Below are positions 16,700 through 25,592 of a stretch of DNA of 46,552 nt, piece after piece. The position numbers and the translations under genes were made by a program. Each line of letters starts with the position of its first letter. Position 1 is the first letter of the stretch. The notes beneath the pieces are model-generated. The model did no database searches. It was not told the origin of the DNA and saw only the letters and a program-made list of their open reading frames with translations. Source of the DNA: CAZLLE01 sp964560425 (lineage in GTDB: Bacteria; Campylobacterota; Campylobacteria; Campylobacterales; QNZT01); contig CAZLLE010000069.1 in assembly GCA_964560425.1 (NCBI GenBank), positions 1 to 46,552 of the forward strand. Reading direction: 5' to 3'.

Positions 16700-17255
16700 T
16701 TCCTGTTTTTAAATGAGAGATATTTAAAAAGTCTGAAACTTCATTAAAAAATCTCTCAAACCCCTTAAATCTATGATTACCACCATCTTCAACTACCATT
16801 TTTGATCCATTATATCTGTTGAGTGCAATACGATAATCTAAAACAATATCACCTTTTTGTAAAAATATAAAAAAGTTCTCTTTTTTAATTTTTTCAACTC
16901 TAAGTTTTTTCAACTCTTTTAAATGGGACTTTTTCCAAATAAACTTTACGCCATCTTGTCTCTCATTTTCACCGAGATATTTTGTTGTTGTTGTATATGG
17001 TGATACAGAAGGGTTAATTAGAACTGTTTTGAGGTTATATTTATTGGATAGATAAGTTGCATAATATCCTCCAATAGAACTTGCTATAATACCTTTAATA
17101 TTGTGTTTCTCTATAATTTCTTCAAGATCTTTTATTGCTTGATTTGGAATGTATGAGTGGTCAGATGAAATAATCATGTCTGAGTAGTGGCTTTTTAATA
17201 AGTTTGCTTTGTATGAGTCGTGAGTAGTTCTAAATCCATGTATATAAAGTATCAA
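16662..17255 (-). CDS. YqiA/YcfP-like alpha/beta-hydrolase
   Basis: About 197 residues with an alpha/beta-hydrolase layout typical of YqiA: MILYIHGFRTTHDSYKANLL at the start, the nucleophile elbow GIIASSIGGYYATYLS (Ser in SxGG), LINPSVSPY, then a late Asp and GGNHRFKGFERFF with the catalytic His. The family are esterases or acyltransferase-like enzymes of unclear role. The start is set at TTG 17255, spaced well from AAAGGGA; a TTG two codons upstream (17261) is the alternative. The ribosome site lies in the arm of a 12-bp hairpin. Confidence 0.78.
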   Translation of the reverse strand: MILYIHGFRTTHDSYKANLLKSHYSDMIISSDHSYIPNQAIKDLEEIIEKHNIKGIIASSIGGYYATYLSNKYNLKTVLINPSVSPYTTTTKYLGENERQDGVKFIWKKSHLKELKKLRVEKIKKENFFIFLQKGDIVLDYRIALNRYNGSKMVVEDGGNHRFKGFERFFNEVSDFLNISHLKTGTTPYIYSDSLSY

Positions 17256-17256
17256 A

Positions 17257-17290
17257 TACAATCCCTTTTTATTTTGTGAAAGGGATTGTA
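17257..17290 (-). terminator. 12-bp hairpin between the Cj0069-like gene and the hydrolase gene
   Basis: TACAATCCCTTT (17257-17268) pairs perfectly with AAAGGGATTGTA (17279-17290) around a 10-base loop. It lies 35 bases after the stop of the upstream leftward gene (17326). It may end or attenuate that transcript. It also buries the AAAGGGA ribosome site of the hydrolase gene, and there is no long U-run, so a regulatory role is as likely as termination. Confidence 0.5.
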
Positions 17291-17325
17291 CCAGATAATA
17301 GTAAATAGAACAATATTTATCTTAT

Positions 17326-18384
17326 TTAAGCTGCATGTTTCTCTTCAATTCTTCTAACTATTTCAGTAGCAACTTTTTCTTGAATTCCTACATCTAAATG
17401 GCTAAAGAAACCAACACATGAGCAGTTCATCTCTCCTAATACATAAGTATCATTTCCATCTTCGTCAGTATCAAGCATAAAATCACCTGTCCAGATTAAT
17501 GGTGGATTTTTAATTTTTCCAAGTTTTTCCGCAATCATAGGAATAGAGTTAATAAAATTATCTACAAGTCCTTGATACTCTTCTGGTTTGTAATAAGTAT
17601 ATTCTGCACCAGATGCAATAGTAGCTGAGAAGGCATCTTTTGCACTGCTTGGTTTTTTATGTACCACAAAAATTGGCTCATAAGCAACCATAAGAATACG
17701 AATTTCACCCTCTGTAATACGAGGCATAAAACGCATATCAACCAACATTCCATTATCACCCTCAACATATTGTCTACAAAATTTTATAAATTTACCTAGT
17801 GTATTGTATTCAACATGATTATCAAGTGCTTCTGTACATTTGATTACAGTATCCATAGGTAGAGTATCCCCTGGTTCATAATCAACTTTTTTATCTACTA
17901 TCTCAACTCTCCAAATACCAGAACCAGTTGAGCCTCTATTCTGCTTTAGAACTCTTGTTCCGTAAGATATGCTTTTTGGAAAAGTTTTCTCGAATTCATC
18001 ATAATTATAATAAGCATAAGTGTCATCAGTAACCAAATCAGTATCTGAAAGTTTAGCAAGTGCATCTTTTGCACCAAAACGCATCATTGTATTTGGATGA
18101 GTTAAAATCACTACATCGCTATCATGAAGCTGTCTAAGTACTTCAAAAAGTTTTGCTTCACCATTTGGTAAATTACCTGGATTAATCCTCACAACAACAG
18201 CATCTGCCTTTTCCAAAATATACTTAAATACATCATCAGCCCACTCATCCCGAAAAAATATAATTTCGGCAGTGAATCCTTTCTCATTTATCGATTCAAC
18301 AATAGGCATAGTATCTCTTCTGTGCCCATCAATCCACTTATCACCACCACCTTCAGCCTCTAAAACAACCACATGTTTTTTCAT
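17326..18384 (-). CDS. Cj0069-family protein with an ATP-grasp-like layout
   Basis: A 352-residue protein beginning MKKHVVVLEAEGGGDKWIDG and HRRDTMPIVESINEKGFTAE. I recognise it as resembling the Campylobacter Cj0069 family. The order of elements suggests an ATP-grasp-like enzyme: an N-terminal alpha/beta part (ADAVVVRINPGNLPNGEAKL), a Lys/Gly-rich loop (RVLKQNRGSTGSGIWRVEI) and acidic metal-binding strands near the end (IWTGDFMLDTD, YVLGEMNCSC). The function is unknown; carboxylate-amine ligation would be the family-level guess. It is monocistronic or at the head of a unit with the hydrolase gene. Confidence 0.72.
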   Translation of the reverse strand: MKKHVVVLEAEGGGDKWIDGHRRDTMPIVESINEKGFTAEIIFFRDEWADDVFKYILEKADAVVVRINPGNLPNGEAKLFEVLRQLHDSDVVILTHPNTMMRFGAKDALAKLSDTDLVTDDTYAYYNYDEFEKTFPKSISYGTRVLKQNRGSTGSGIWRVEIVDKKVDYEPGDTLPMDTVIKCTEALDNHVEYNTLGKFIKFCRQYVEGDNGMLVDMRFMPRITEGEIRILMVAYEPIFVVHKKPSSAKDAFSATIASGAEYTYYKPEEYQGLVDNFINSIPMIAEKLGKIKNPPLIWTGDFMLDTDEDGNDTYVLGEMNCSCVGFFSHLDVGIQEKVATEIVRRIEEKHAA

Positions 18385-18494
18385 TAAAAACCTCCTTTTA
18401 AAAAGTTCCTAATTTTAACACTAACTAGATATAAAGTATATTATAAAAATAACTATTTGTTATAATCATATTGAGTTAACTATTGTTTTATATT

Positions 18495-18947
18495 TTAAAG
18501 TATCTTCAAAAGCTCATCTAGTTGATCTTCATTAAAAACTAATACTCCCTCATGCTCTAATAATTTAGCTGTAATACCCATTCCCTTTTTAAGAGTTTTT
18601 GAGAAGCTACCATCATATATAAAATTATTAGAACATGAGGGGCTTTTGGATTTTAAAATTGCTACTTTAATATTATGTAGTTTTGCCAAAACAAGTGCTT
18701 TTTTGGCTCCGTTGGTAAAATTAGAGGTAACATCAGCTCCGATCTGATTTATTACTCTATTATTTTTAATTTCGGCAGGAATTCTAGGAATAGATAATCC
18801 TCCGTCAACTTCAGGACAACACGATATTACCCTGTTTTCCATAATTAACTTCTCAAATATGGGGTGATTGTAAAGTTTTACTTTTCCATCATATCGTACT
18901 CGCTCACCCAAAAGACAAGCACTTACTAGTACTTTACTAGATTCCAC
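18495..18947 (-). CDS. DUF523 family protein
   Basis: 150 residues from GTG 18947 (preceded by AAAAAGG), opening VESSKVLVSACLLGERVRYDG. DUF523 hallmarks are SACLLGxxxRYDG, VISCCPEVDGGLSIPRIPAE, the GA-rich KKALVLAKLHNIKVAILKSK and SPSCS. The Cys pairs and CPEV motif suggest metal or sulfur chemistry, but the biochemical role is not established. An upstream ATG in the same frame at 19034 would add 29 low-complexity residues and lie inside the previous gene, so it is rejected. It overlaps that gene by 11 bases. Confidence 0.82.
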   Translation of the reverse strand: MESSKVLVSACLLGERVRYDGKVKLYNHPIFEKLIMENRVISCCPEVDGGLSIPRIPAEIKNNRVINQIGADVTSNFTNGAKKALVLAKLHNIKVAILKSKSPSCSNNFIYDGSFSKTLKKGMGITAKLLEHEGVLVFNEDQLDELLKIL

Positions 18948-19197
18948 ATGAACCTTTTTGGATAGAGTAGCTATCTTTATAACCACATGATCTACACTCA
19001 AAATCAACAATAGCAGGACCACAACAACCACCACCTTTTTGATCTGAAATTTCGATTGTATTTGCTTTACAATCTGGGCAGATACCCTTGTTGATTAAGT
19101 TTAATTTATCACCTTTTTCTCCAAGATATTTTAGATAAGCCCATAAAAGCCCACCTACAATTACTGTTATAAAACTTAATACTAATAGTGTATACAT
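18937..19197 (-). CDS. Membrane-anchored zinc-ribbon protein
   Basis: An 86-residue protein: one N-terminal membrane helix (about 2-21, YTLLVLSFITVIVGGLLWAY), then a cytoplasmic zinc ribbon with CPDC (39-42 region) and CRSC separated by a Cys-rich loop (KGGGCCGPAIVDFEC). AAAGGAAAT precedes the ATG. It is followed with overlap by DUF523, and the pair is probably co-translated. I cannot name a function; zinc-ribbon anchors of this kind occur widely in Campylobacterota. Confidence 0.7.
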   Translation of the reverse strand: MYTLLVLSFITVIVGGLLWAYLKYLGEKGDKLNLINKGICPDCKANTIEISDQKGGGCCGPAIVDFECRSCGYKDSYSIQKGSCGI

Positions 19198-19215
19198 CGT
19201 TTATTTCCTTTATTT

Positions 19216-19941
19216 TTAGTTAAAATCTTCAAAATAGTTTTTTGCAGATTTAACATTATATAGTTTATAGTTTTTAATATCGACACCTAAAATATTTTGA
19301 TTAAAGACAATAGCACTTAGACTACCTCCATAAACAGCTCCAGTATCAATTCCTATGGCATGTTCTTCTATTTTTGGTTCTTTAAATGGTTGGTGTCCAA
19401 ATATTATAAAGCCCTCTCTACCATTGTATGTTTCACTCCAAAAAGAGTGCCGATCTTTAAAATTTTTGTATGGTATTGGTTTGCCATCTTTATTAAGATA
19501 TCGCATTAGGGTTAATGAGTCTCTCTCTTTTTTATTCATTCCTTTTCTCAATTTTACTCCATTTTGAATTCCACCATGTAAAATTGTTAAGTTATTGATT
19601 TTATAAAAGTATGGTAAACTTTTCAAAAAATAGTAATCTTGAATACTCATTTTTTTAAGAGTATGTTGTTCAAAATTACGCAAAGTTTTAAAAAAAGTAT
19701 CTCCCTTTTGTTGAAGCTCTTTGTAAAACCTCATAATCTTAGCTTCATTATTTCCAACAACAGATAAAATTCCTTTTTTTTGAACATATCGTAAAGTTTC
19801 GATAGATTTAGGTCCTTTATTGAGAAGATCACCTACTGAAATTTCAATATCTTTCTCTCTTGGCTTGATAATTTTTCTAAGTTTTTTTAGCTCATCTAAG
19901 CAACCATGAATATCCCCGTAAACAATAACTCTTCTATTCAT
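19216..19941 (-). CDS. Calcineurin-like metallophosphoesterase (PrpA/ApaH type)
   Basis: A 241-residue phosphoesterase. Metal-binding motifs are VYGDIHGCLDEL, VGDLLNKGPKS, VVGNNEAKIM, TILHGGIQNG and FGHQPFKEP, in the order of the bacterial Ser/Thr phosphatase and diadenosine tetraphosphatase group. The usual GNHE motif is GNNE here, so the catalytic His of that motif is replaced by Asn. Activity may be altered. GAGGTG precedes the ATG. It lies 18 bases upstream of the zinc-ribbon gene, probably in the same operon. Confidence 0.85.
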   Translation of the reverse strand: MNRRVIVYGDIHGCLDELKKLRKIIKPREKDIEISVGDLLNKGPKSIETLRYVQKKGILSVVGNNEAKIMRFYKELQQKGDTFFKTLRNFEQHTLKKMSIQDYYFLKSLPYFYKINNLTILHGGIQNGVKLRKGMNKKERDSLTLMRYLNKDGKPIPYKNFKDRHSFWSETYNGREGFIIFGHQPFKEPKIEEHAIGIDTGAVYGGSLSAIVFNQNILGVDIKNYKLYNVKSAKNYFEDFN

Positions 19942-20069
19942 TCACACCTCAATTTTTGTATTAGATTATATAAGAAGTCTATTATTATAACTTATTTAGT
20001 AAAAAAATCTAATTTTTATTAAAGTTAATATAAATTAAGCCGATATTCCATTAATATAGGAGAATTATC

Positions 20070-21011
20070 ATGAAGTATTTTATTTTTTTATTTGCAATCT
20101 TATTGCAATCAAGTATATATGCTCAAACTCCATCTATCCCAAAGATATTTTATCTATCTGATGGATTACAATACTCTGAAATAGAGTTAAATAATAAAAA
20201 TCATATGGTCTATCGAGATTTTAAATTAAATCCAAATGGCTATTTTGAGAAGCAAAATATTGAAAAATATGGTGGTTTTATATTTAGAAATAGTAGATGG
20301 GAAGAGGAGGGGGAGCATATTAAGTTTTCATTAAATGAGAATAACGATCTATATATTGAAGATGAAAATATTTTAATAACTAAAGCTTCAAAAGATGATT
20401 TATCTCATCAGGACTATATATTGGAAGATCTATTTTTAAAAATCAAAATGCAAAAAGGTGCATCATCAACAAAAATAGAACTTTTAACAACAAACGATAC
20501 TTATCATCTTTTTGAAGAGGTTATTGATTACAGAGATTTAAGAGAGAAAAATTTTTCATCAATCAACCAATTTATTCAAGCTCAATGTAATCAAAACTAT
20601 TTTGAAACTTCATCATCTGGGCTAGTTAGTTTTCAATCTAAAATAGTTTATGGTGTTGCAAAATGTGATGTAAGTGAAAAAAAAGGTCATATTGTACATA
20701 GTTATTATAATGAAAATGAGGAGTTAGTTACACAAGAAGTTGCAGGAGATTGGAGTATTCAAAAAATTGGTGATAGTGATATAGAGATTTTGATGATAGA
20801 ACCATTTGATGAAAAAGATGGATATCATACCTTTTTTTCTGAAGTTAATGGGGTTTTATATAGAGGTGAATTTATTAAAAAGGGGACAAAAGAGAGCCTT
20901 ACTATTTTTAACAAAATTGCTATGGATTCAATTAAAAATAGTATGATAGCTCAAAAAAATCTACTTTTTGAAAATAGTTTAGATGATAAGATTTTGCTTG
21001 CGATTAATTAA
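20070..21011 (+). CDS. Secreted protein, unknown function
   Basis: A 313-residue protein with a Sec signal peptide (MKYFIFLFAILLQSSIYA, cleaved before QT). The mature part has repeated beta-strand patterns and charged loops (YLSDGLQYSEIELNNKNHMV, EEEGEHIKFSLNENNDLYIE, GEFIKKGTKESLTIFNKIAM) and two Cys (QAQCNQNYFE, AKCDVSEK) that could form a disulfide. AGGAG precedes the ATG. It is convergent with nfo, overlapping by 8 bases. I do not recognise a family. Confidence 0.7.
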   Translation: MKYFIFLFAILLQSSIYAQTPSIPKIFYLSDGLQYSEIELNNKNHMVYRDFKLNPNGYFEKQNIEKYGGFIFRNSRWEEEGEHIKFSLNENNDLYIEDENILITKASKDDLSHQDYILEDLFLKIKMQKGASSTKIELLTTNDTYHLFEEVIDYRDLREKNFSSINQFIQAQCNQNYFETSSSGLVSFQSKIVYGVAKCDVSEKKGHIVHSYYNENEELVTQEVAGDWSIQKIGDSDIEILMIEPFDEKDGYHTFFSEVNGVLYRGEFIKKGTKESLTIFNKIAMDSIKNSMIAQKNLLFENSLDDKILLAIN

Positions 21012-21846
21012 CAAAGCTATACAAGAGTTTAATCTCCTCTTTCCATATAGAGTCATCAATTGTCTCTAAAATAAGAGGGATATCATCCATTCTATTATCA
21101 TTCATGATAAATCTAAAAGCATCTAATCCAATCTTGCCTTCACCCAAAGAGTGGTGACGGTCTACACGAGAACCAAGATCTGGTTTTGAATCATTAATAT
21201 GCATACCTTTAAGATATTGTGAACCTACGATAGAGTCAAATTCACTCCATGTCTTATCATAAGCCTCTCTTGTACGAATATCATATCCTGCCGTAAACAT
21301 ATGACATGTATCAATACAGACACCAACACGATCTTTATCTATAGAATTTTCAATTAAATATCCCAAATGTGCAAAATCAAAACCAAGATTAGTACCTTGT
21401 CCTGCTGTATTCTCAATGACAAGTGTTACATCTTGTGTAACTCTCAGTGTCTCATTCATAGACTCTACAATAAAATCTAAACACTGCTGGGGAGTAATTT
21501 TCTTGAGATAACTTCCTGGATGAAAATTTAATTTATCTAATCCAAGTTGTTGACATCTTTGGACTTCATCAATAAAAGCATTTAGCGATTTTTCTCTTTT
21601 TTCCTCTTCAGGGTGTCCAAGATTAATCAAATAGCTATCATGAGGGAGAACATGAGAAGGTAAAATCTCTGCTAATTCAAGATTTTTTTTAAATTTATCA
21701 ATAACATCTTGTTCTAGTGGTTTTGCTGCCCACTGTCTTTGATTTTTTGTAAATAGTGCAAATGTTTTTGCCCCAATTTTTTGAGCATTTAAAGGGGCAT
21801 TAAATACGCCCCCACTAGCACTTACATGTGCCCCTACAAACTTCAT
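21004..21846 (-). CDS. nfo: Endonuclease IV (AP endonuclease)
   Basis: A 280-residue zinc-dependent AP endonuclease of base-excision repair. The signatures include FVGAHVSASGGVFNAPLNA, LSxxxPHDSYLINLGHPE-like sequence (VLPHDSYLINLGHPEEEKRE), NFHPGSYLK, LVIENTAGQGTNLG, GVCIDTCHMFTAGYDI and HINDSKPDLGSRVDRHHSLG, which carry the zinc ligands. Length is normal. Its start overlaps the stop of the preceding lipoprotein gene by 4 bases, so the two are coupled. Confidence 0.96.
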   Translation of the reverse strand: MKFVGAHVSASGGVFNAPLNAQKIGAKTFALFTKNQRQWAAKPLEQDVIDKFKKNLELAEILPSHVLPHDSYLINLGHPEEEKREKSLNAFIDEVQRCQQLGLDKLNFHPGSYLKKITPQQCLDFIVESMNETLRVTQDVTLVIENTAGQGTNLGFDFAHLGYLIENSIDKDRVGVCIDTCHMFTAGYDIRTREAYDKTWSEFDSIVGSQYLKGMHINDSKPDLGSRVDRHHSLGEGKIGLDAFRFIMNDNRMDDIPLILETIDDSIWKEEIKLLYSFVN

Positions 21847-22565
21847 CTACCAAGTGCTTTAAGTTTAATGATAATTTTATTTTTTACATCTTTGAAATAG
21901 ATCATACCTGGAACAATTTTATATTTAATATCATATTGAGCACCTCTGATTCTTTGCATAAAGCCATTGGTTGTCTCTTTTAGATTTTGTGAATTAAAAA
22001 TAGGTCTAGCATGAAGTACATTTTCCAATAAATTATCAGGATAAGCACCACTTAAATAACTTTGGTTAAAACCATGTTTTGTATTACACAATTGATTCAC
22101 ACAGATATCATCACTTGGTAAAATTTTTAGTTTCATGAGTGGTTTTCCAACTGCAAAAATTTGTAAATCTGTTCGACCATTTTCGCTTTTTAAAAATCCT
22201 GCATCAGAAAATGCAAATTTCTTTGTCTTAAATGTCGTAACATAACTTTTGGAATTACCTGCATTTAGTGATGGTTCTACTGGGGCAGGAGGAGTTACTT
22301 CGATTGGCTTCTCAATAGGCTCTCCTATCGTTGATATCTGTCCTGGTCTTAAAACTATCACGGGCATAGGTTTTTGAGCTCTAGGAATAATAGCCCCTCC
22401 CAAATTTTGGTTAGATTGAACTGACTTTATCGGTTTTTGTTTAATTACTGGTTTTGGTAAAACTACTCTTTTAGTAGGTGTTGGTTTTATAACCCTACTT
22501 GGCTGTTTTTGACTACAACCACTAAATGCAACAACTACTGCTAATGCAAATATACATCCTCTCAT
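21843..22565 (-). CDS. Proline-rich lipoprotein, unknown function
   Basis: The start is set at ATG 22565 (240 residues) because AGGAAAGG precedes it and it begins a clean lipoprotein signal, MRGCIFALAVVVAFSGC. An upstream ATG at 22613 would add 16 residues without a signal. After the lipobox Cys comes a Pro/Lys-rich linker (residues about 20-100), then a compact domain (KKFAFSDAGFLKSENGRTDL, FAVGKPLMKLKILPSDDICV, CNTKHGFN) ending in a basic strand (VKNKIIIKLKALGR). The family is not recognised. It is translationally coupled to nfo, which lies downstream. Confidence 0.75.
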   Translation of the reverse strand: MRGCIFALAVVVAFSGCSQKQPSRVIKPTPTKRVVLPKPVIKQKPIKSVQSNQNLGGAIIPRAQKPMPVIVLRPGQISTIGEPIEKPIEVTPPAPVEPSLNAGNSKSYVTTFKTKKFAFSDAGFLKSENGRTDLQIFAVGKPLMKLKILPSDDICVNQLCNTKHGFNQSYLSGAYPDNLLENVLHARPIFNSQNLKETTNGFMQRIRGAQYDIKYKIVPGMIYFKDVKNKIIIKLKALGR

Positions 22566-22706
22566 ATTAGATCCTTTCCTATATATATACTTGATATTGT
22601 AACATAACTTCATTAGTCAAAAGAACATGCTAATATCTACTTTAAACTTATTAAAGTATTTTTTTGGTATATTCTGCCAAAATTTTATAATTTTCAAAGG
22701 AAACAG

Positions 22707-24002
22707 ATGAATATCACAACCAAACAGATTAATACAGCAAATGCAACTGTTGATGCAATAATATCAAAAGAGTATATTGAGAAAAAAGAGAATGCTCTTG
22801 CTGCAAAAGCTGCAAAAGATATGAAGATTGATGGATTTAGAAAAGGTAAAGTACCCGCTCATGTCGTCAAAGCAAGATATGGTGAGAAGCTTAATGAAGA
22901 TGCTAGAAATGAAGCAATTAGAGAGGTTTATGAAAAAGCTCTTGCTGAACTAAATATTGATGCTAGTACAATTATTGGTGAGCCAAGTGTAACTAAATTT
23001 AAAGAGAAAGATGATGGTTCTATCGAAACAGAGATCAAGATTGCATTAAGACCAGAGATTAAAATTGAAAACTATAAAGATCTTATTCCTGAAATTGAAC
23101 AACCAGTAGTTGAAGATAGCGAAGTTGATGCAAAGATCAAAGATATGTTAGCCTCTTCAGCTACATTAAAAAAAGTAGAAGAAGATAGAGCGGTAGTATC
23201 TGGAGATCATACCCTTATAGATTTTGAAGGTTTTTTAGATGGTGAACCATTTAAAGGTGGAAAAGCAGAAGCATATACTCTAGAGATTGGTAGTAATAGT
23301 TTTATCTCTGGATTTGAAGATCAAATTATTGGTATGAAAGTTGATGAAGAGAGAGATATAAATGTAACATTTCCAAAAGAGTATCATGCAGCAGATCTTG
23401 CTGGTAAAGAGGTAGTCTTTAAAGTTAAGCTTTTAGAGATTCAAGAAAAAGTTATTCCTACCGATATAGATGAAGAGACATTGAAAAAGTTTCTTCCAAA
23501 TGAGGAGTCTCCAACAGAAGAGAAGTTGAAAGAGGAAGTTTCAAAGCAACTTAAAGCTGAAAAACTATCAAAAATTCATCAAGAAGATACAAAACCAAAA
23601 TTTGTTGAGGCACTTGTAAAGACATATAATATTGATCTTCCAAGTACAATTGTTGAGCAGGAGATTGATATGTCATTTAGAAATGCTCTTGGAGAGATGG
23701 AAAAAGAAGAGGTTGAGAAATATTCAACAGATGTAGATGCAGTAAAAGCAAAGAGAGAAGAGTATAGATCAGATGCTGAAGATAGTGTAAAACTTACATT
23801 TATTGTGGACTCTCTTGCAAAAACTGAAGAGATCGAGGTTAGCGATCAAGATGTAATGCAAACTATCTATTTTGAGGCATTACAATCAGGTCAAGACCCT
23901 CAAGCATATGTTAAGCAGTATGAAGAGCAAGGTCTTTTACCAGCTGTAAAAATGGCAATTATAGAAGAGAGATTGTTCAATAAGCTGTTTAGTGAAAAAT
24001 AA
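22707..24002 (+). CDS. tig: Trigger factor
   Basis: A 431-residue ribosome-bound chaperone. The N-terminal ribosome-binding domain has DGFRKGKVPAHVVKARYG (the GFRxGKxP signature), the middle PPIase (FKBP-like) domain has GDHTLIDFEGFLDGEPFKGG, and the rest is the helical C-terminal arms. Length and order are normal. AAAGGAAA precedes the ATG. It heads an operon with clpP (11-base gap), a GGDEF-like gene, def and comM. Confidence 0.96.
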   Translation: MNITTKQINTANATVDAIISKEYIEKKENALAAKAAKDMKIDGFRKGKVPAHVVKARYGEKLNEDARNEAIREVYEKALAELNIDASTIIGEPSVTKFKEKDDGSIETEIKIALRPEIKIENYKDLIPEIEQPVVEDSEVDAKIKDMLASSATLKKVEEDRAVVSGDHTLIDFEGFLDGEPFKGGKAEAYTLEIGSNSFISGFEDQIIGMKVDEERDINVTFPKEYHAADLAGKEVVFKVKLLEIQEKVIPTDIDEETLKKFLPNEESPTEEKLKEEVSKQLKAEKLSKIHQEDTKPKFVEALVKTYNIDLPSTIVEQEIDMSFRNALGEMEKEEVEKYSTDVDAVKAKREEYRSDAEDSVKLTFIVDSLAKTEEIEVSDQDVMQTIYFEALQSGQDPQAYVKQYEEQGLLPAVKMAIIEERLFNKLFSEK

Positions 24003-24013
24003 AAAGGATTAAA

Positions 24014-24601
24014 ATGAGCTATGTTCCAATAGTAGTCGAAAAAACAGGACGAGGGGAGAGGAGTTATGATATCTTCTCTAGACTTTTAAAAGATAGAATT
24101 ATTATGTTAAGTGGAGAGGTAAATGATGCTGTAGCAGCAACAGTTGTCGCTCAACTTCTATTTTTGGAAGCAGAAGATCCAGATAAAGATATCTATCTTT
24201 ATATAAACTCTCCTGGTGGTGTTATTACTAGTGGAATGAGCATGTATGATACGATGAACTATATCAAACCTGATGTATGTACAATTTGTATTGGTCAAGC
24301 TGCTTCCATGGGAGCTTTTTTGCTTAGTAGTGGTGCAAAAGGAAAAAGATTTGCACTTCCAAATGCAAGAATCATGATTCATCAACCACTAGGTGGAGCT
24401 CAAGGACAAGCAACAGATATTCAAATCCAAGCAAAAGAGATTCAAAGAATGAAAGATTCTCTTAATGGTATTTTGGCTGCTCAAACAGGTAAAGATATCA
24501 AAATAATAGAAGCTGATACAGAGAGAGACAACTTCATGAGTTCCCAACAGGCTGCAGATTATGGACTAATTGATAGAGTTCTTGAAAAAAGTTTTAGTTA
24601 G
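24014..24601 (+). CDS. clpP: ATP-dependent Clp protease proteolytic subunit
   Basis: A 195-residue serine peptidase of family S14. The nucleophile is in GQAASMGAFLLSSGAKGKRF, the catalytic His in MIHQPLGGAQGQATDIQIQA, with the Asp further on; YINSPGGVITSGM is also conserved. It forms the tetradecameric proteolytic chamber that works with ClpX or ClpA. Length is normal. AAAGGA precedes the ATG. The tig-clpP order is widespread in bacteria. Confidence 0.97.
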   Translation: MSYVPIVVEKTGRGERSYDIFSRLLKDRIIMLSGEVNDAVAATVVAQLLFLEAEDPDKDIYLYINSPGGVITSGMSMYDTMNYIKPDVCTICIGQAASMGAFLLSSGAKGKRFALPNARIMIHQPLGGAQGQATDIQIQAKEIQRMKDSLNGILAAQTGKDIKIIEADTERDNFMSSQQAADYGLIDRVLEKSFS

Positions 24602-24611
24602 GATATAGATT

Positions 24612-25589
24612 ATGAGTGCATTAGCGGAAAAAGATAAATTAGTAGATAGAAAAAATGTTGTAACACTAGAACAAAAACATAAAGATCTTTTATTGAAGAG
24701 TTTACAATCAATTTCAGGTCAAGTAATTAATAAGTTACTAAAAGATAATGTTCCAGGAACACCAGAAAATTATAAGATATATTTTGAAGCACAACTGGAG
24801 AATAAACCAAGAGGGCAGAAAAAGGATATTTCGGCACTACTTGCACTCGAATCTAAATCTGATAATGAACATGTTCAAAAGCTTGAGCAAGATATTCATA
24901 ATGCTTTTTTATATATAAAAAGTATGACAGAATCAATTGCTTTAGCCTATGCTAAGCTTGTAAAAATAAAAGATATAACAGATCATAAGAAAAAAGAGCT
25001 AGAGAAAAATCCAACACATCTTGCTCTTGTCTCATACAAAGAAGATTTGAGTAAAATTAGTTATATATTGCAAAATGAACTTAAATCAATTAAGGGAAAA
25101 TATAGTGATACTGCCGAATTATTAAAAAACTTTAATGATAGTAGTATTTATGATAAAAAATTTCACCTTTATAATAAAAAATTTCTATTAAGAACAATTA
25201 ATAGTGAACTAGATAGTATGAGAAACTTTCATCATGAAAGTACACTTTTGGCAATACAGTTGAAAAAAGATTGTTTAAAAAATATATCTTCAAATAAAGA
25301 TAAGACACTTATACTTCTTAATTTATCAAAGATGTTACTAAAAAGAGCTAGAAGAAGTGATATTATCGCACATTATGAAAATGGTATTTTTATGATAGTT
25401 ATGAAACACACTGATAAAGCAAGTACATATAAAGCAATGGAAAGAATTGAAGACATGATTGGAGCTAGCAGTTTTATTGTTAACTCAAATAGTATCGATA
25501 TAGAAGTGACATTTGCACTTTCAAGTATAAATACAGATAAAACAAGTGAGGAGATTATTGTTGAAGCCCTGAATGGACTCTCAACTTAA
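24612..25589 (+). CDS. GGDEF-fold protein with a degenerate active site
   Basis: A 325-residue cytoplasmic protein. The N-terminal ~170 residues are helical and may form a coiled coil (KLEQDIHNAFLYIKSMTESI). The C-terminal domain follows the GGDEF fold: FHLYNKKFLLRTINSELDSM, then RARRSDIIAHYENGIFMIVM, where the GGDEF loop should follow 'YxxHY/RY'. Here it reads ENGIF, so the catalytic Gly-Gly and the Glu are lost. It is probably not a diguanylate cyclase; it might bind a ligand or a partner. The gene lies between clpP and def. Confidence 0.78.
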   Translation: MSALAEKDKLVDRKNVVTLEQKHKDLLLKSLQSISGQVINKLLKDNVPGTPENYKIYFEAQLENKPRGQKKDISALLALESKSDNEHVQKLEQDIHNAFLYIKSMTESIALAYAKLVKIKDITDHKKKELEKNPTHLALVSYKEDLSKISYILQNELKSIKGKYSDTAELLKNFNDSSIYDKKFHLYNKKFLLRTINSELDSMRNFHHESTLLAIQLKKDCLKNISSNKDKTLILLNLSKMLLKRARRSDIIAHYENGIFMIVMKHTDKASTYKAMERIEDMIGASSFIVNSNSIDIEVTFALSSINTDKTSEEIIVEALNGLST

Positions 25590-25592
25590 ATT

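Noticed and set aside
18948..19034. Upstream ATG that would lengthen the DUF523 protein by 29 residues
   Set aside because: The extension is Val/Leu low complexity caused by overlap with the zinc-ribbon gene; GTG 18947 has a ribosome site and the right family start.
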